Shown one piece after another: positions 1-9,713 of a stretch of DNA of 64,000 bases. Every line of letters begins with the position of its first letter. The first letter of the stretch is position 1. The notes beneath the pieces were generated by a model. The model was given only the letters and a program-made list of their open reading frames with translations. It ran no database searches and had not been told where the DNA came from. The translations under genes and the position numbers were made by a program. Origin of the DNA: Hyphomicrobium sp. MC1. GTDB taxonomy: Bacteria > Pseudomonadota > Alphaproteobacteria > Rhizobiales > Hyphomicrobiaceae. The stretch covers positions 2,666,001 through 2,730,000 of the forward strand of contig NC_015717.1 of the NCBI RefSeq assembly GCF_000253295.1, in the 5' to 3' direction.

Positions 1-463
1 CGTCGGCTGCTGCAGGATTTGTCTCGAGGTGGCGACGGAGAACCGCGTCGCCGTTTAGCACCATCGTGCGGAACTTGAGACATGAAAAATACTTGCCGCC
101 AAAACCGACCCTTCGATGGCGGTAAATCACATCGCCGCCAGTCGTCAGCTTGATGGCGCCGGCGAGGACGAGCAGTAATGGGGCAAGCAGGATCAAAGCC
201 GCGAATGCGACGACCGCGTCGAACACACGCTTGAAACGGCCGCCGATAGGTGGCGGTGTCTGTTCAGGACTGGCGTTGATGCTGTAGAGCGCCCACAGGC
301 GACGCCGCGCGCGGGTCACAGACGCTTCGCCTTCGACCTCCACGCGTCCGTGCTCGCCGGTACGAGCTAAAGTTGCAGGCAGCAGCCTTGCCTCTGAGCC
401 GCCGCCATCCGAACGCGAAATTACCGAAAAATCGCGCGGCGAAACGACAGACATCTGGAACAT
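1..463 (-). CDS. Polyprenyl-phosphate sugar-1-phosphate transferase (bacterial sugar transferase), 5' part
   Basis: This is the first ~154 codons of a gene that runs off the left edge. After a ~75-residue cytoplasmic leader comes a KRVFD motif, one hydrophobic segment (about residues 85-105), then RHRRVGFGGKYFSCLKFRTM. That order is the classic start of the WcaJ/ExoY/PssA family, inner-membrane enzymes that load the first sugar phosphate onto undecaprenyl phosphate and so begin a repeat unit. Only one membrane helix is seen, so it is of the short ExoY/PglC-like layout or lacks the N-terminal four-helix domain of WcaJ. Starts are possible at 463 or 454; no strong ribosome binding site separates them. 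It fits as the initiating enzyme of the polysaccharide locus that follows. Confidence 0.85.
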   Translation of the reverse strand, partial: MFQMSVVSPRDFSVISRSDGGGSEARLLPATLARTGEHGRVEVEGEASVTRARRRLWALYSINASPEQTPPPIGGRFKRVFDAVVAFAALILLAPLLLVLAGAIKLTTGGDVIYRHRRVGFGGKYFSCLKFRTMVLNGDAVLRRHLETNPAAAD

Positions 464-627
464 ATACCCCGCAAAACGCACTTATAATTTAATGAACTAG
501 GTCTCTTCCGCTCACTCCAATTGTCAAATATTGCCCTGTGAAAGCCAACCGAACCAAAAGATGTAAGTGGTGAGATGCGCGCCTGTCGGCCGTTACGGCA
601 AATGGCTAGGGGTGGCTAAACCGTCGC

Positions 628-1707
628 TCAGCCTTTTTGAAAGGCCCGCACACCATCGAGCCGCCGCGTTGTCAGCCTCTGGCGAAGTCTGATCAAGGGT
701 TGTTCCAGTAATAGCCAGGATGCCGACGCGAAGAGAATGGTGAGCAAGAAATCGAGCACCACGATCCACCGATGCAGTAGCGGAATTGGCAGGCCAAAAA
801 ATTCAAGAAACGCGTTGGAATGGATCACTGGGTGGAAGAGGTAGGCGCCGTAGCTGATCACGCCCACCCAGCGGATTGGCGCCAGATCCAAGGCTCTGAC
901 CGCGAGACCATCCTGACATTGCGTAATCTGAACGAGCAGGCAGGCCGCCAAGATGCCGACTGCCGGACGGCTAAGTTCAGCAAATTCGGGATTGGATAGT
1001 AGAATTGGCGGCGACAGGACGAGTGCGAACACGATCACGATCGCCCAATCGTTCAACAGCCATCGCGGCAAAGGCCGGTCGGCAAAAAGTCCGGCCAGGC
1101 CGCCGAAGCCAAACAGTCCGATATTTACGAGCGAATTAACGTCGAAGGTAATGGGCGGACGGCGATCAGCGATGAACAAGACAGTTGCCGCAATGCTGAC
1201 GATTAGCAGGGCAACGCATAATCTGGATACGACGGCGCGCGGCAGGAACAGTACGAGCGGTGCGAAGACGAGATAGTATTGTTGCTCGACGGCCAGGCTC
1301 CAAAAGTGGCCGAGATCGTCCCGCCAACCGTGACGCTCGATATAAATATTCGAATAGAAAAGCAGATTAGCCCATTGCCGCCCGGCGTCTCCAAGATCGT
1401 AATGACCGCTCGCGGCCAGGATGGCCAGCACCGCCAGCAATGCGTAGTAGGGCGGAAAAATCCGAAAAGCCCGAGTCAGATAGAAGCCCAGCAGTGCCTC
1501 TTTACGGGACGTTCGTCCCATTTCGATCTTCGATCTTTGACCCGCCAAAATGCGGGTGATCAGAAAGCCGCTCAGAACAAAAAAAATCCAAACCGCCAGC
1601 GATCCGATGCGATCTGTCACCGGCATAATAACTTTGTGGCTGACAAAAACGAGCAAGAATGCGATCGCGCGCAGGCCGTCAAAGCCCCTGATCCTTTGGG
1701 ACAACAC
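628..1707 (-). CDS. Acyltransferase 3 family membrane protein (OafA/YrhL type)
   Basis: A 359-residue polytopic membrane protein of the acyltransferase 3 family, which moves acetyl or other acyl groups onto surface sugars. It opens with GFDGLRAIAFLLVFVSH, in which the histidine near residue 24 matches the conserved family histidine. FFVLSGFLITRIL, an LTRAFRIFPPYY segment and HFWSLAVEQQYYL follow in the usual order, and about ten hydrophobic helices run to the C-terminus. There is no extra periplasmic SGNH domain. The frame begins with GTG at 1707. Its place next to the sugar transferase suggests that it decorates the same polysaccharide; the acceptor cannot be told from sequence. Confidence 0.85.
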   Translation of the reverse strand: MLSQRIRGFDGLRAIAFLLVFVSHKVIMPVTDRIGSLAVWIFFVLSGFLITRILAGQRSKIEMGRTSRKEALLGFYLTRAFRIFPPYYALLAVLAILAASGHYDLGDAGRQWANLLFYSNIYIERHGWRDDLGHFWSLAVEQQYYLVFAPLVLFLPRAVVSRLCVALLIVSIAATVLFIADRRPPITFDVNSLVNIGLFGFGGLAGLFADRPLPRWLLNDWAIVIVFALVLSPPILLSNPEFAELSRPAVGILAACLLVQITQCQDGLAVRALDLAPIRWVGVISYGAYLFHPVIHSNAFLEFFGLPIPLLHRWIVVLDFLLTILFASASWLLLEQPLIRLRQRLTTRRLDGVRAFQKG

Positions 1708-1927
1708 GCTCTCCGATTGGGTTAGTGGACATCGGACCCGAAGCCCAAATTAATACACCAAGTTCATGGCGTGACTGCGTTGCAATTCCCGTACTATAGG
1801 GACAGTCTTTCTTCATCGACGGCCACATCGCGTTAATGATCGTCAGCCAGCTTACGATGGGCATAGTCTTTGCACCGGGCTGGTCAATGAAGAGAAGTCG
1901 CTAGCTGGGCTAACGGGGTCCGAAAGA

Positions 1928-2728
1928 ATGCGGCAGCAGGTTAAATCACTGGCTAAAGCGGCGGGCCTTGAACGCAGGCACGTGGCGGCGGCGCGGATGT
2001 GGGGGGAACGGAATTTCCTCGCCACGTTCGGCCAGAAACGCTTCAAGCCTCATGGCCGCATTCTTTGCTATCACTCCATCGACGAACCGGAAATGGGCGT
2101 CAATGACGTCAGCGAGCGGCAATTCCGGGCGCAGATCGAGCTGGCGCTCAAGAAGGGTTACACGTTCGTCGAGCCGTCGCGAATTGCGCGAGGCCTCGGA
2201 AGCGAACGCGATCTTGCGATTACGTTCGATGACGGTCGCCGGAGCGTGGCGACACACGCTGCCCGCATTCTTGCAGAATACGAAATTCCGTGGACGCTGT
2301 TCGTGGTTACGGATTGGACAGACCACACCAATGCCTATCACCAGGAGCGGATCGTATCCTGGAAAGATCTCGAACACTTGATGACCCTCGGCGTCGAGAT
2401 CGGCAGCCATTCTCGTACCCATCCCGACTTTAGCAAGATCAGCGAGCGCTTTCTGACTGACGAGCTGTCTGGCTCGCGAAAGATTATCGAAGACCGGTTG
2501 GGGGTCGCGCCAACGACATTTGCCATTCCACTCGGCCAATCATTGAACTGGAGCGCCGCTGCGGCCACCGCCGCGCGCGAAGCCGGATATGAGATCATTT
2601 ATGCGCAGGCGGAGGAGACGCGGCCCGCTTATACTGTACCGCGCACGTTCGTCACCCATTTCGACGACTCGCGCATTTTCAGTGCCTCGCTTGCCGGCGT
2701 GTTCGACCGCTGGGAGGAATGGATATGA
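1928..2728 (+). CDS. Polysaccharide deacetylase family protein (NodB homology domain)
   Basis: 266 residues with a carbohydrate esterase 4 fold. Seen: CYHS at 47-50, the TFDDG metal/catalytic motif at 99-103, and HSRTH at 161-165 (the H-x3-H zinc pair). No signal peptide is evident, so it may act on lipid-linked or nucleotide-linked sugars in the cytoplasm rather than in the periplasm. Members of this family remove N-acetyl groups from polysaccharides; the substrate here is unknown. Its stop codon overlaps the start of the next glycosyltransferase, so the two are probably co-translated. Confidence 0.88.
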   Translation: MRQQVKSLAKAAGLERRHVAAARMWGERNFLATFGQKRFKPHGRILCYHSIDEPEMGVNDVSERQFRAQIELALKKGYTFVEPSRIARGLGSERDLAITFDDGRRSVATHAARILAEYEIPWTLFVVTDWTDHTNAYHQERIVSWKDLEHLMTLGVEIGSHSRTHPDFSKISERFLTDELSGSRKIIEDRLGVAPTTFAIPLGQSLNWSAAAATAAREAGYEIIYAQAEETRPAYTVPRTFVTHFDDSRIFSASLAGVFDRWEEWI

Positions 2729-3705
2729 CGGCGACGACGCCCAGACGAGTGTCGGTTATCATCGGGACTCGGGACCGTCCCGTATTGTTGCGGGAAGCTC
2801 TCGCCAGCATTCGCGCGCTCGAGGGGCCGGACCTGACATTCGAGATTCTCGTCGGAGATAATGGAACGACACCCGAGACGCCGACCGTCGTTGCCGAATT
2901 CAGCGGGATCTACGCGAAAACGGACAAGAATGGTTGCGCGGCGGCGCGCAACCTCGCAATGCGGCGCGCGACAGGCGAATTCATCGCGTTCCTCGACGAC
3001 GATGATCTGTGGACTCCGCAGCATATCCGACCACATATCGCGTTCCTCGACGCGCATCCCGACCACGAAGCCGTTTTCAGCCAAATCGTGAGTACGAATA
3101 CTCTGCGGCAGCCAATAGGCGAGCCTTGGCCCGGCGCTCTGCCTTCCGACGGCGACGTGTTCGACATGATGCTGAGTGGATATTTTCCGCAGGTGGGAGG
3201 CAGCGTCTTCCGAGGCAACGCCGTCGCAAAATACGGTCTGATGGACGAAAGCCTCATCGGCGATTCCGATTGGGACTGGCAGCTGCGCATTGCTCGCAAC
3301 GACAGGATCGGCCTCGTCAAGATGCCGTGCGTACTGTTCCGCCAGCGGGATCCTGGCTCTTTCGATCAATTGCAACGCACACGGCAGAAATACACGAAGC
3401 GCATTTTTCGCCGGCATGCTTTCCTATCGCGGCAGCCGCCGCTCGAGCGGCTTACCGCGCGCAAAGTCTACCGCGCGTATCTCGGGTCGGTCTGGCAGTA
3501 TTTCGATTATTTCTGCGGCCAAGCAGTCAAGCGATCAACCGCAGGCGAATTCAAAGGCGCGAGACATGCGTTGTTCGGCGCATTTGTGACGTTGCCACAT
3601 GTGACGGCTGTCCGGCTCATTCGACCAACGGCTTTGCGAGCCGCACTGCTCGCATCTGTGCTTCGCAACCGCAATCTCGCAACCAAAGAGGGTAACGTCG
3701 GATAG
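2725..3705 (+). CDS. Glycosyltransferase family 2
   Basis: A 326-residue GT-A fold transferase. The N-terminus RRVSVIIGTRDRP, then GDNGT, NGCAAARNLAM and FLDDDDLW (about 89-96, containing the metal-binding acidic motif) are the usual GT2 landmarks. A GSVFRG segment and the D-W-D-W motif mark the acceptor half. The start at 2725 gives a 4-base ATGA overlap with the upstream deacetylase; an ATG six bases earlier is the alternative. Donor and acceptor sugars cannot be assigned. Confidence 0.88.
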   Translation: MTATTPRRVSVIIGTRDRPVLLREALASIRALEGPDLTFEILVGDNGTTPETPTVVAEFSGIYAKTDKNGCAAARNLAMRRATGEFIAFLDDDDLWTPQHIRPHIAFLDAHPDHEAVFSQIVSTNTLRQPIGEPWPGALPSDGDVFDMMLSGYFPQVGGSVFRGNAVAKYGLMDESLIGDSDWDWQLRIARNDRIGLVKMPCVLFRQRDPGSFDQLQRTRQKYTKRIFRRHAFLSRQPPLERLTARKVYRAYLGSVWQYFDYFCGQAVKRSTAGEFKGARHALFGAFVTLPHVTAVRLIRPTALRAALLASVLRNRNLATKEGNVG

Positions 3706-3735
3706 ACGTGTGCGCCTCAAATTCTAACTCGATTG

Positions 3736-4731
3736 CTATCCGATCGGAAATTCGAAGTTTCCGCGCAACTTACCTGAGATCGTCTCGTAAGCGTTCCGAG
3801 GAAACTCGACCCAGAACCGACGATCCTTGCGTGCAAGCTCGCGAATGATCCATCCGCTGATACGGCGATGGACAAGACCGTTGCGGATCAGAAGATAGAT
3901 TATGCCTTGACGCAGCTTGACGATCTTAGCGTCGATCACGCTTTTGGATGCACTCGTCGTGCAGAACCGCTCCCGAACTTTCTTATGAAGTAAGAGCGCG
4001 TAAAAAAGTCTGCGGATGCACTCCGGACGGTTCCAATCGAGCGCCCCGCGGTAAAGGTCCATTCCTCTGCCCCGAGCAGCCATCGGCGCTGCGGAAAACG
4101 CGACGGCTTTCGCCTTGGACGACAGTGTTAGCCAGAAGAGATAGTCCTCTCCGGCAAAGGCGAGATCTTCATCGAAACGCATTGCGCCGTGGATGCGGTT
4201 GTCGAACATCACGGTCGATGTGTGTGCGAGACAGTCCTGAAGCATAAACGGCATAATGCTGGCTCCGGAGATGTGATAAATGCCGTCATCCCCGAGCCTT
4301 GATGCGGCCTTAAGCGCGTCGATGCCTTCGAGCCCATCGAACCAGGTGCGCTTGTCCTCGTAGAAGTTGTTCGCGAAATAAAACTCCGCGCCCTGCGCGA
4401 GTGCAGCGAGTCCCTTTGCAAGATGGTGGGGGTCCCAGAAATCGTCGGAATCCAAAAACGCTACGACGTCTGCATGCCTGACTGTGTCCAAGCCGGTATT
4501 TCGTGCTTTCGCCGGGCCGCCGTTCTCACGCTTGACGACTTCAACGGAGATTTCCGAATGCCAAAAAGCTGCGAATTCTGGTTCGGGGGGCACTGGCGAT
4601 TGATCGTCTGCGATCACGACGCGGACGGTCACGCCCAGCGGGATCTCCTGCGCATAAATGGACTGAATTGCGGTGCGAAGGATTCCTGGTTCGCGCTGAT
4701 AATACGGGATGATAATGGCGACCTCGCTCAC
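3736..4731 (-). CDS. Glycosyltransferase family 2
   Basis: 331 residues if translation starts at the GTG at 4731, which overlaps the TGA of the upstream gene as GTGA; a longer frame opens to 4827 but its first 32 residues do not look like the family. The GT2 signature is clear: VAIIIPYYQR at the N-terminus, ADDQSP at 41-46, GGPAKARNTGLD near 71-82, and FLDSDDFW at 92-99 with the DxD-type metal site. It is the last gene of the long minus-strand operon and probably adds one sugar to the exported glycan. The C-terminal 80 residues are basic. Confidence 0.88.
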   Translation of the reverse strand: MSEVAIIIPYYQREPGILRTAIQSIYAQEIPLGVTVRVVIADDQSPVPPEPEFAAFWHSEISVEVVKRENGGPAKARNTGLDTVRHADVVAFLDSDDFWDPHHLAKGLAALAQGAEFYFANNFYEDKRTWFDGLEGIDALKAASRLGDDGIYHISGASIMPFMLQDCLAHTSTVMFDNRIHGAMRFDEDLAFAGEDYLFWLTLSSKAKAVAFSAAPMAARGRGMDLYRGALDWNRPECIRRLFYALLLHKKVRERFCTTSASKSVIDAKIVKLRQGIIYLLIRNGLVHRRISGWIIRELARKDRRFWVEFPRNAYETISGKLRGNFEFPIG

Positions 4732-6440
4732 TGGCTTGGCCTCCAGACCGACAATGCCACCGCGCGCGTATCCTTCAACTTGAAAACCAAGCTTTCGCGG
4801 AAGAGCCCCTTTACGGCATCCTTCCATCCGAGAAACGCTCGCGCTCTCGCTACATCAATCCAAAGCTTCAGGCGCTCAGACAACGGAAACAGCCCGAGAT
4901 GATGGCGCAAGATCGCAGCCTGGGGCGGCGCGAAGCCGTAGATATCCTCGAGGCGCGTGTCAGGCTCGCCGAAGTTCAGCTTCTCGGTGAAGTCGCCGCT
5001 GAGAATGGCTTCGAGATCGACAGGAGGTAATTCAAGTGCGCGCGCAACCGCAGCTTCGAGGTATTTATTCCAGCCGGGTGAGACATTGGCATCCAGCACG
5101 GATTTCTCGGTCGCTTCACCGATGCGCGCGCGCAGTTTCGGATCCGACATCAATCGTTCGAGGCTTGCGATATAATCTTGGTCGTTTGTCGATTCAACCA
5201 GTGGCCCCGCGAGGCCGGGATGATCCATGCCGCAAATTCGCGCCTCGGGGGGCAGCACGAAACGAGAAACACAAGGCAGCCCATACCCCGCAGCTTCCAT
5301 CATTGATGTCGCTGAGCAGAACGGGAAGGAATCCAGATAGATGTCCGCGGCTTCAAAATAGGGTTTCGGATCACGCGGTGTCAGTGATTGAATACGACCG
5401 CCAACGGCTGCGCTCGCATCCGCCCAATCCGGCCGCTCGCCGCCGCCGACGACCATCAACAATGCATTCGGGAACCTTTTGAGCAACTCCGAGTGCGTAT
5501 CCGCGTACGAAACACCACCGATCGTTCGGTATTTCTGTGCCCGCGCAACGGAGATGAGAAGCAGCGCCGAGGGATCGAGGCCCAACGCCGCCTTCGCCGC
5601 CTCCCTGTCCTTCGTCCGCGCAGTGGGACTGACGAGGATCGGAAGCAATACGCTACGCTTCTTTTCAACGTAACGGCGCTTTTCGCAGATATCGAGAGCT
5701 GCTTTCCGCATGCTGCCGACGACTTGGCTGATCGTCGATCCGATCCAGAACATGTGATCTGAGTGATTGAGAAAAAGGACAGGCGGAAAGCGCTTCGGCT
5801 CGGCGAAGGCGATCGGGGCAACGACGTCCGAATTCGGTATATGCAGGACGATGAGATCGTGCTCGCTTGCGAGCTGCCTCAGCTTTGTTACCTTGGCGGC
5901 CAGCCCGCCGGCACGGCTGAGCAGATGAATACTGCCACCTGCGCGCGAAACGGCCGCCGTGATCAAGGCGCTTGGTTGATCGTACTGCTGGGTCAGGGCG
6001 ACCGAGTGTTCACGGCCTGGATCGCTTTCAATCCAGCGCCGCAACATCGTCGCGAGCCCTCCTACAGCGGTGATTTCGCCACTGACATGGAGAACGCGCT
6101 TCACCTGGTCCGGTCGCCCTGCTCTGTCCGTAGTAGGCAGAGAAGACGGAATTTGACGACCTATTTTATTCAGAATGCGCTCAATTCGCGGGCTCGCAAA
6201 GAAGCCGCAATGCATATGGGCCGCAACCCAGGCTCCCATCAATGCGTAGCCGCCAGCTGTTTCGAGATTTCCCCGCTCAAGGCTTTTCTGCGCCTTCGCG
6301 ACATACGAATCGAAGATAGCGTAATTGCTCTTCATGCGCGCGATCTGGCGGTCCGCATTCTGCGCATGCCGATCCGCGCCGGGCGACGACGGCGATGCGC
6401 CATGTTCATCGGCAGTAAGAGCCACGTTTTCTATGCGCAT
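4728..6440 (-). CDS. Glycosyltransferase, GT-B fold (group 1 type)
   Basis: 570 residues. About 110 N-terminal residues of uncertain role are followed by a GT-B fold transferase: VLHVSGEITAVGGLATML at the nucleotide-fold start, LFLNHSDHMFWIG in the middle, and a C-terminal half with ISVARAQKYR, a VVGGGERPDW loop and PYFEAADIYLDSFPFCSATSMMEA. The last contains the donor-binding acidic region typical of GT4-like enzymes. A ~100-residue C-terminal tail is not explained. It overlaps both neighbours (ten bases with the ABC ATPase, four with the GT2 gene), which implies one transcript and coupled translation. Donor unknown. Confidence 0.82.
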   Translation of the reverse strand: MRIENVALTADEHGASPSSPGADRHAQNADRQIARMKSNYAIFDSYVAKAQKSLERGNLETAGGYALMGAWVAAHMHCGFFASPRIERILNKIGRQIPSSLPTTDRAGRPDQVKRVLHVSGEITAVGGLATMLRRWIESDPGREHSVALTQQYDQPSALITAAVSRAGGSIHLLSRAGGLAAKVTKLRQLASEHDLIVLHIPNSDVVAPIAFAEPKRFPPVLFLNHSDHMFWIGSTISQVVGSMRKAALDICEKRRYVEKKRSVLLPILVSPTARTKDREAAKAALGLDPSALLLISVARAQKYRTIGGVSYADTHSELLKRFPNALLMVVGGGERPDWADASAAVGGRIQSLTPRDPKPYFEAADIYLDSFPFCSATSMMEAAGYGLPCVSRFVLPPEARICGMDHPGLAGPLVESTNDQDYIASLERLMSDPKLRARIGEATEKSVLDANVSPGWNKYLEAAVARALELPPVDLEAILSGDFTEKLNFGEPDTRLEDIYGFAPPQAAILRHHLGLFPLSERLKLWIDVARARAFLGWKDAVKGLFRESLVFKLKDTRAVALSVWRPSQ

Positions 6441-7702
6441 CGCTGCGGCCCAATCTTACCCACGACTTTTGCACCCGAGTGCTGCCATTCCCCACGCTCA
6501 TGCATGACGCCAAATGCATTCGACGCGAAGATGGGGTGGCGGACGTGAAATGTTTCTCCGATGCGCGCGACAACCAAGCGGCCAAATTTTTTCTCACGAA
6601 CCGCAATCGTCAGCGTGTAAAGATCGGAGACGAGCTTGATCGGCGGCGTCGTCAGCTCTATTTCACCGGGGCCTGAGAGTACGCTCAAGCCGACATCGTC
6701 AGCGACACTGCTGAACGTGCTGCAGTGGACCTCGTCCGAGCGGTTGATGCCGATGCGTATGTCTGGATCTTTGATTGGATCCTTGGCGTCGTAATGTACT
6801 CGGATCGTCATGCGCTCGCCGAAATCGAACATCTGCTTGCGCTCGCCGCCTTCACCAATGAGCTCGATATCGGTGATGTCGATGGCGGGCGCATCCGGAT
6901 CCGGGTGGAACCAAGGCGCAACGGCGAGACGGCAATCGGCCTCATAAAGTTTCAATCCATCGTCGGTTGGCCCGTCGAACACGACCTCGCCGTGCCGCAG
7001 ATAGATAACGCGCTGGCACATCGACTTGATCGAGAACATGTTGTGCGACACGAACAGGATGGTCGCGCCCTTCCTTTCAAGCTCGTGCGCAAAGTCGATG
7101 CATTTGCGCTGGAACGTAAAATCACCGACGGCCAGAACCTCGTCGAGAAGAAGAATGTCCGGATCAAGGTGGGCAGCGACCGAAAACGCGAGACGGACGT
7201 ACATGCCGCTCGAATAACGCTTAACCGGCGTGTCGATGAAATCAGCGATCTCGGAAAAGGCGACGATGGCGTCGAACTTGCGGGCGATTTCTTCGCGCGA
7301 CATGCCGAGGATCGAGCCGTAAAGAAAAACATTCTCGCGGCCCGTCAGCTCCTGATGGAAGCCGGTGCCGACTTCGAGAAGTGCGCCGAGGCGCCCTTCG
7401 ACGCGACCCGTACCCTCCGTCGGCGTGGTGATGCGCGATAGGATCTTTAAAAGTGTGCTCTTACCGGCACCGTTCAGCCCGATGATGCCAACGTTTTCAC
7501 CGCGCGCAATATCGAACGTCGCGTTGCGCAAGGCCCAGAAATCCGGCGATGGGCTCGCGTCGTCCGTTTTGCTCCACGAGCCGAACAGGGACTTGGCGCC
7601 GTCCACGAGGACTTCCCGGAACGAGTTGCTTTTGTGGCGCTGCCCCCGCCTGTAGCGTTTGCCGAGGCCGCGCGCGCGAATGGCAATATCATTCGTCGTC
7701 AT
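6431..7702 (-). CDS. wzt: Polysaccharide ABC transporter ATP-binding protein with C-terminal sugar-binding domain (Wzt type)
   Basis: 423 residues from the ATG at 7702, which overlaps the permease stop as ATGA; the open frame extends further upstream without family similarity. Walker A is GLNGAGKST (75-83), the signature YSSGM (163-167), Walker B ILLLDE (183-188) and the switch histidine is at 220. From about residue 260 a beta-rich domain follows (DFGERMTIRVHYDA and onward). This is the layout of Wzt proteins such as that of E. coli O9a, where the C-terminal domain recognises the modified end of the O-antigen before export. With the adjacent permease it would export an undecaprenyl-linked polysaccharide across the inner membrane. 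Confidence 0.92.
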   Translation of the reverse strand: MTTNDIAIRARGLGKRYRRGQRHKSNSFREVLVDGAKSLFGSWSKTDDASPSPDFWALRNATFDIARGENVGIIGLNGAGKSTLLKILSRITTPTEGTGRVEGRLGALLEVGTGFHQELTGRENVFLYGSILGMSREEIARKFDAIVAFSEIADFIDTPVKRYSSGMYVRLAFSVAAHLDPDILLLDEVLAVGDFTFQRKCIDFAHELERKGATILFVSHNMFSIKSMCQRVIYLRHGEVVFDGPTDDGLKLYEADCRLAVAPWFHPDPDAPAIDITDIELIGEGGERKQMFDFGERMTIRVHYDAKDPIKDPDIRIGINRSDEVHCSTFSSVADDVGLSVLSGPGEIELTTPPIKLVSDLYTLTIAVREKKFGRLVVARIGETFHVRHPIFASNAFGVMHERGEWQHSGAKVVGKIGPQRCA

Positions 7703-8574
7703 ATGACGTCCGCGAAGATGCGCTCCTGGCGTTTGAAGAAGACCAAGCCGCTGACAAGTAGGGCGGCAATTATCACCACGCTGATGGCCAAGGTATCGAG
7801 GTTCAACTGGCCTTGACCGAAGACGGCCCAGCGAAAACCGTCGATGACGCCGACCATCGGATTGAGCGAATAAGCCCAACGCCATTCTGGCGGTACGAGG
7901 CTCGGCGGATAGACGATGGGCGACGCATACATCCAGATCTGCAGCATGAACGGCAGCGTGTGCTTGATGTCGCGAAAGCGCACGTTAAGCGGGCCAAGCC
8001 AGAGTCCCATTGACAGCGCCAGAGTGCCCGCCACCAGCAGAAGCGGCGGAATGGCAAGAATATGCCAGGACGGATATAGCCCGTGCCAGAACATCAGCAG
8101 AAGCAGAATGACAAAGCCAATCGAGAATTCGATCAAGGGCGCAATGACGCTTCCGAGCGGAATAATGAGACGCGGAAAGTAGATTTTGCGCACGAGCTCG
8201 GCATCGGTGACGAGCGCAGTTGCGCTGCGGCGAACGGACTCCGAAAAATACGTCCAGATCAAAACGCCTGCGAATGCGAAGACTGAATACGGCAGGCCAT
8301 CGGAAGAAATTCTGGCGAAATGGCCGAAGATGATGGTGAAAATTATGACGGCGAAGACCGGCTGAATGATCGCCCATGCAACGCCGAGTATGGCTTGGCG
8401 ATAAAGCACCTGGACGTCGCGCATCATCAAGACAAACAGAAGTTCGCGCGCGCGCCAGACACCACCGAGTTCCAGATCGAACAGCCCGCGGCTAGGCCGC
8501 AAGTCATAGCCCGGCGACCGTCCGCCTTTCGGCGCGCCGGATGGAACAATGGTATCAGTCGATAGAACGCTCAT
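7699..8574 (-). CDS. wzm: Polysaccharide ABC transporter permease (Wzm type)
   Basis: 291 residues from the ATG at 8574, which overlaps the stop of the aminotransferase gene by ATGA. The ABC-2 permease hallmarks are present: an amphipathic N-terminal region (ARELLFVLMMRDVQVLYRQ), LGVAWAIIQPVFAVIIFTIIFG, six hydrophobic helices and a late LNPMVGVIDGFRW motif. It is the membrane partner of the Wzt-like ATPase encoded immediately downstream. Confidence 0.92.
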   Translation of the reverse strand: MSVLSTDTIVPSGAPKGGRSPGYDLRPSRGLFDLELGGVWRARELLFVLMMRDVQVLYRQAILGVAWAIIQPVFAVIIFTIIFGHFARISSDGLPYSVFAFAGVLIWTYFSESVRRSATALVTDAELVRKIYFPRLIIPLGSVIAPLIEFSIGFVILLLLMFWHGLYPSWHILAIPPLLLVAGTLALSMGLWLGPLNVRFRDIKHTLPFMLQIWMYASPIVYPPSLVPPEWRWAYSLNPMVGVIDGFRWAVFGQGQLNLDTLAISVVIIAALLVSGLVFFKRQERIFADVI

Positions 8575-9713
8575 ACGTTTACGGTGCAGGATTGCTTCAA
8601 TGTTGTGATGACTTGATCTTGCTCTGCATGCGTCATCTGCGGGTACAATGGCAGAATGATGCATTGATCTTGGGCAGCTTCCGAGCGCGGCAGAGCCATG
8701 TTCACGTCACCGGAGTAAGAGGCTTCGCGATGAATGCACATGATGCCGCGACGAGTTGCAATTCCCGCGTCGAGCATCGATTGCATTACCGCCTTCTGAT
8801 CGAGACCATCAGGCAGGCGTACACAATAGCTCTGCCAGTTGCTGCGCGCATATGCCGGTTCAACCGGTGCCTTGATCCCGGAATTGTCGCTAAATAGTGC
8901 CGTGTAGCGGTCTGCGAGCGCACGGCGAGCGGCGACAACTTCAGGCACGCGCTTCAACTGCTCGCGGCCGATTGCGGCTTGAATGTCGGTCATGCGATAG
9001 TTGTATCCGACGGTCGGATAGCTTTCGAAAATGACCTGAGCTGAGCCGTGCCGCACCGTATCGGGTACGCTCATGCCGTGCTGGCGCAGCAGGCGAAATT
9101 TCGCATCCCATTCCGGATTGGCGGTGGTGATCATGCCGCCGTCCCCGGTGTTCATGATCTTGCGCGGATGAAACGAAAAACAGGCGATGTCGCCGTGCGG
9201 TCTGCCGATCCGCTCCCAATTGCCCTTCCAATTGATCTCGCTGCCGATGCCGCAGGCTGCATCCTCGATGACGGGTAAACCGTGAGCAGAGGCAACGGTG
9301 ATGATTGCTTCGAGATTGCACGGCATTCCGATCTGATGCACGCAGATAATCGCACGCGTCTTCGGCGTGATCGCGGTTTCGATCAGTTCTGGATCGATGT
9401 TGAAGCCGGTTTCTTCGATATCCACGAAGACCGGCGTCGCGCCGCAATAGCGGACGGCATTGGCCGTCGCGATAAATGTGTGACTGACGGTGATGACTTC
9501 ATCGTCCTCGCCTACGCCAAGAGCGAGCAGCGCAAGATGAAGCGCCGTCGTGCAGCTCGACACAGCGCAAGCATGCGGCGCGCCGACGAACACCGCAAAC
9601 TCTTTTTCGAAGGCTGCAACTTCTGGACCTTGCGTCGTCCATCCGCTCAGGATGACGCGGCGGACGGCGTCCGCCTCGCGCTCATCCATGATCGGGCGCA
9701 TGATCGGGATCAT
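8571..9713 (-). CDS. DegT/DnrJ/EryC1/StrS aminotransferase (sugar aminotransferase)
   Basis: 380 residues, PLP-dependent. The Schiff-base lysine is K185 in FSFHPRKIMNTGDGG, and D151 in VIEDAACG would hold the pyridine nitrogen. The N-terminus IPIMRPIMDEREADAV and the late RSNWQSYCVRL segment match sugar 4- or 3-aminotransferases of the perosamine/PglE type. Because it is coupled by ATGA overlaps to an NAD-dependent epimerase upstream and the permease downstream, it probably converts a keto-sugar nucleotide to an amino sugar used in the exported glycan. Which keto sugar is not determined. Confidence 0.88.
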   Translation of the reverse strand: MIPIMRPIMDEREADAVRRVILSGWTTQGPEVAAFEKEFAVFVGAPHACAVSSCTTALHLALLALGVGEDDEVITVSHTFIATANAVRYCGATPVFVDIEETGFNIDPELIETAITPKTRAIICVHQIGMPCNLEAIITVASAHGLPVIEDAACGIGSEINWKGNWERIGRPHGDIACFSFHPRKIMNTGDGGMITTANPEWDAKFRLLRQHGMSVPDTVRHGSAQVIFESYPTVGYNYRMTDIQAAIGREQLKRVPEVVAARRALADRYTALFSDNSGIKAPVEPAYARSNWQSYCVRLPDGLDQKAVMQSMLDAGIATRRGIMCIHREASYSGDVNMALPRSEAAQDQCIILPLYPQMTHAEQDQVITTLKQSCTVNV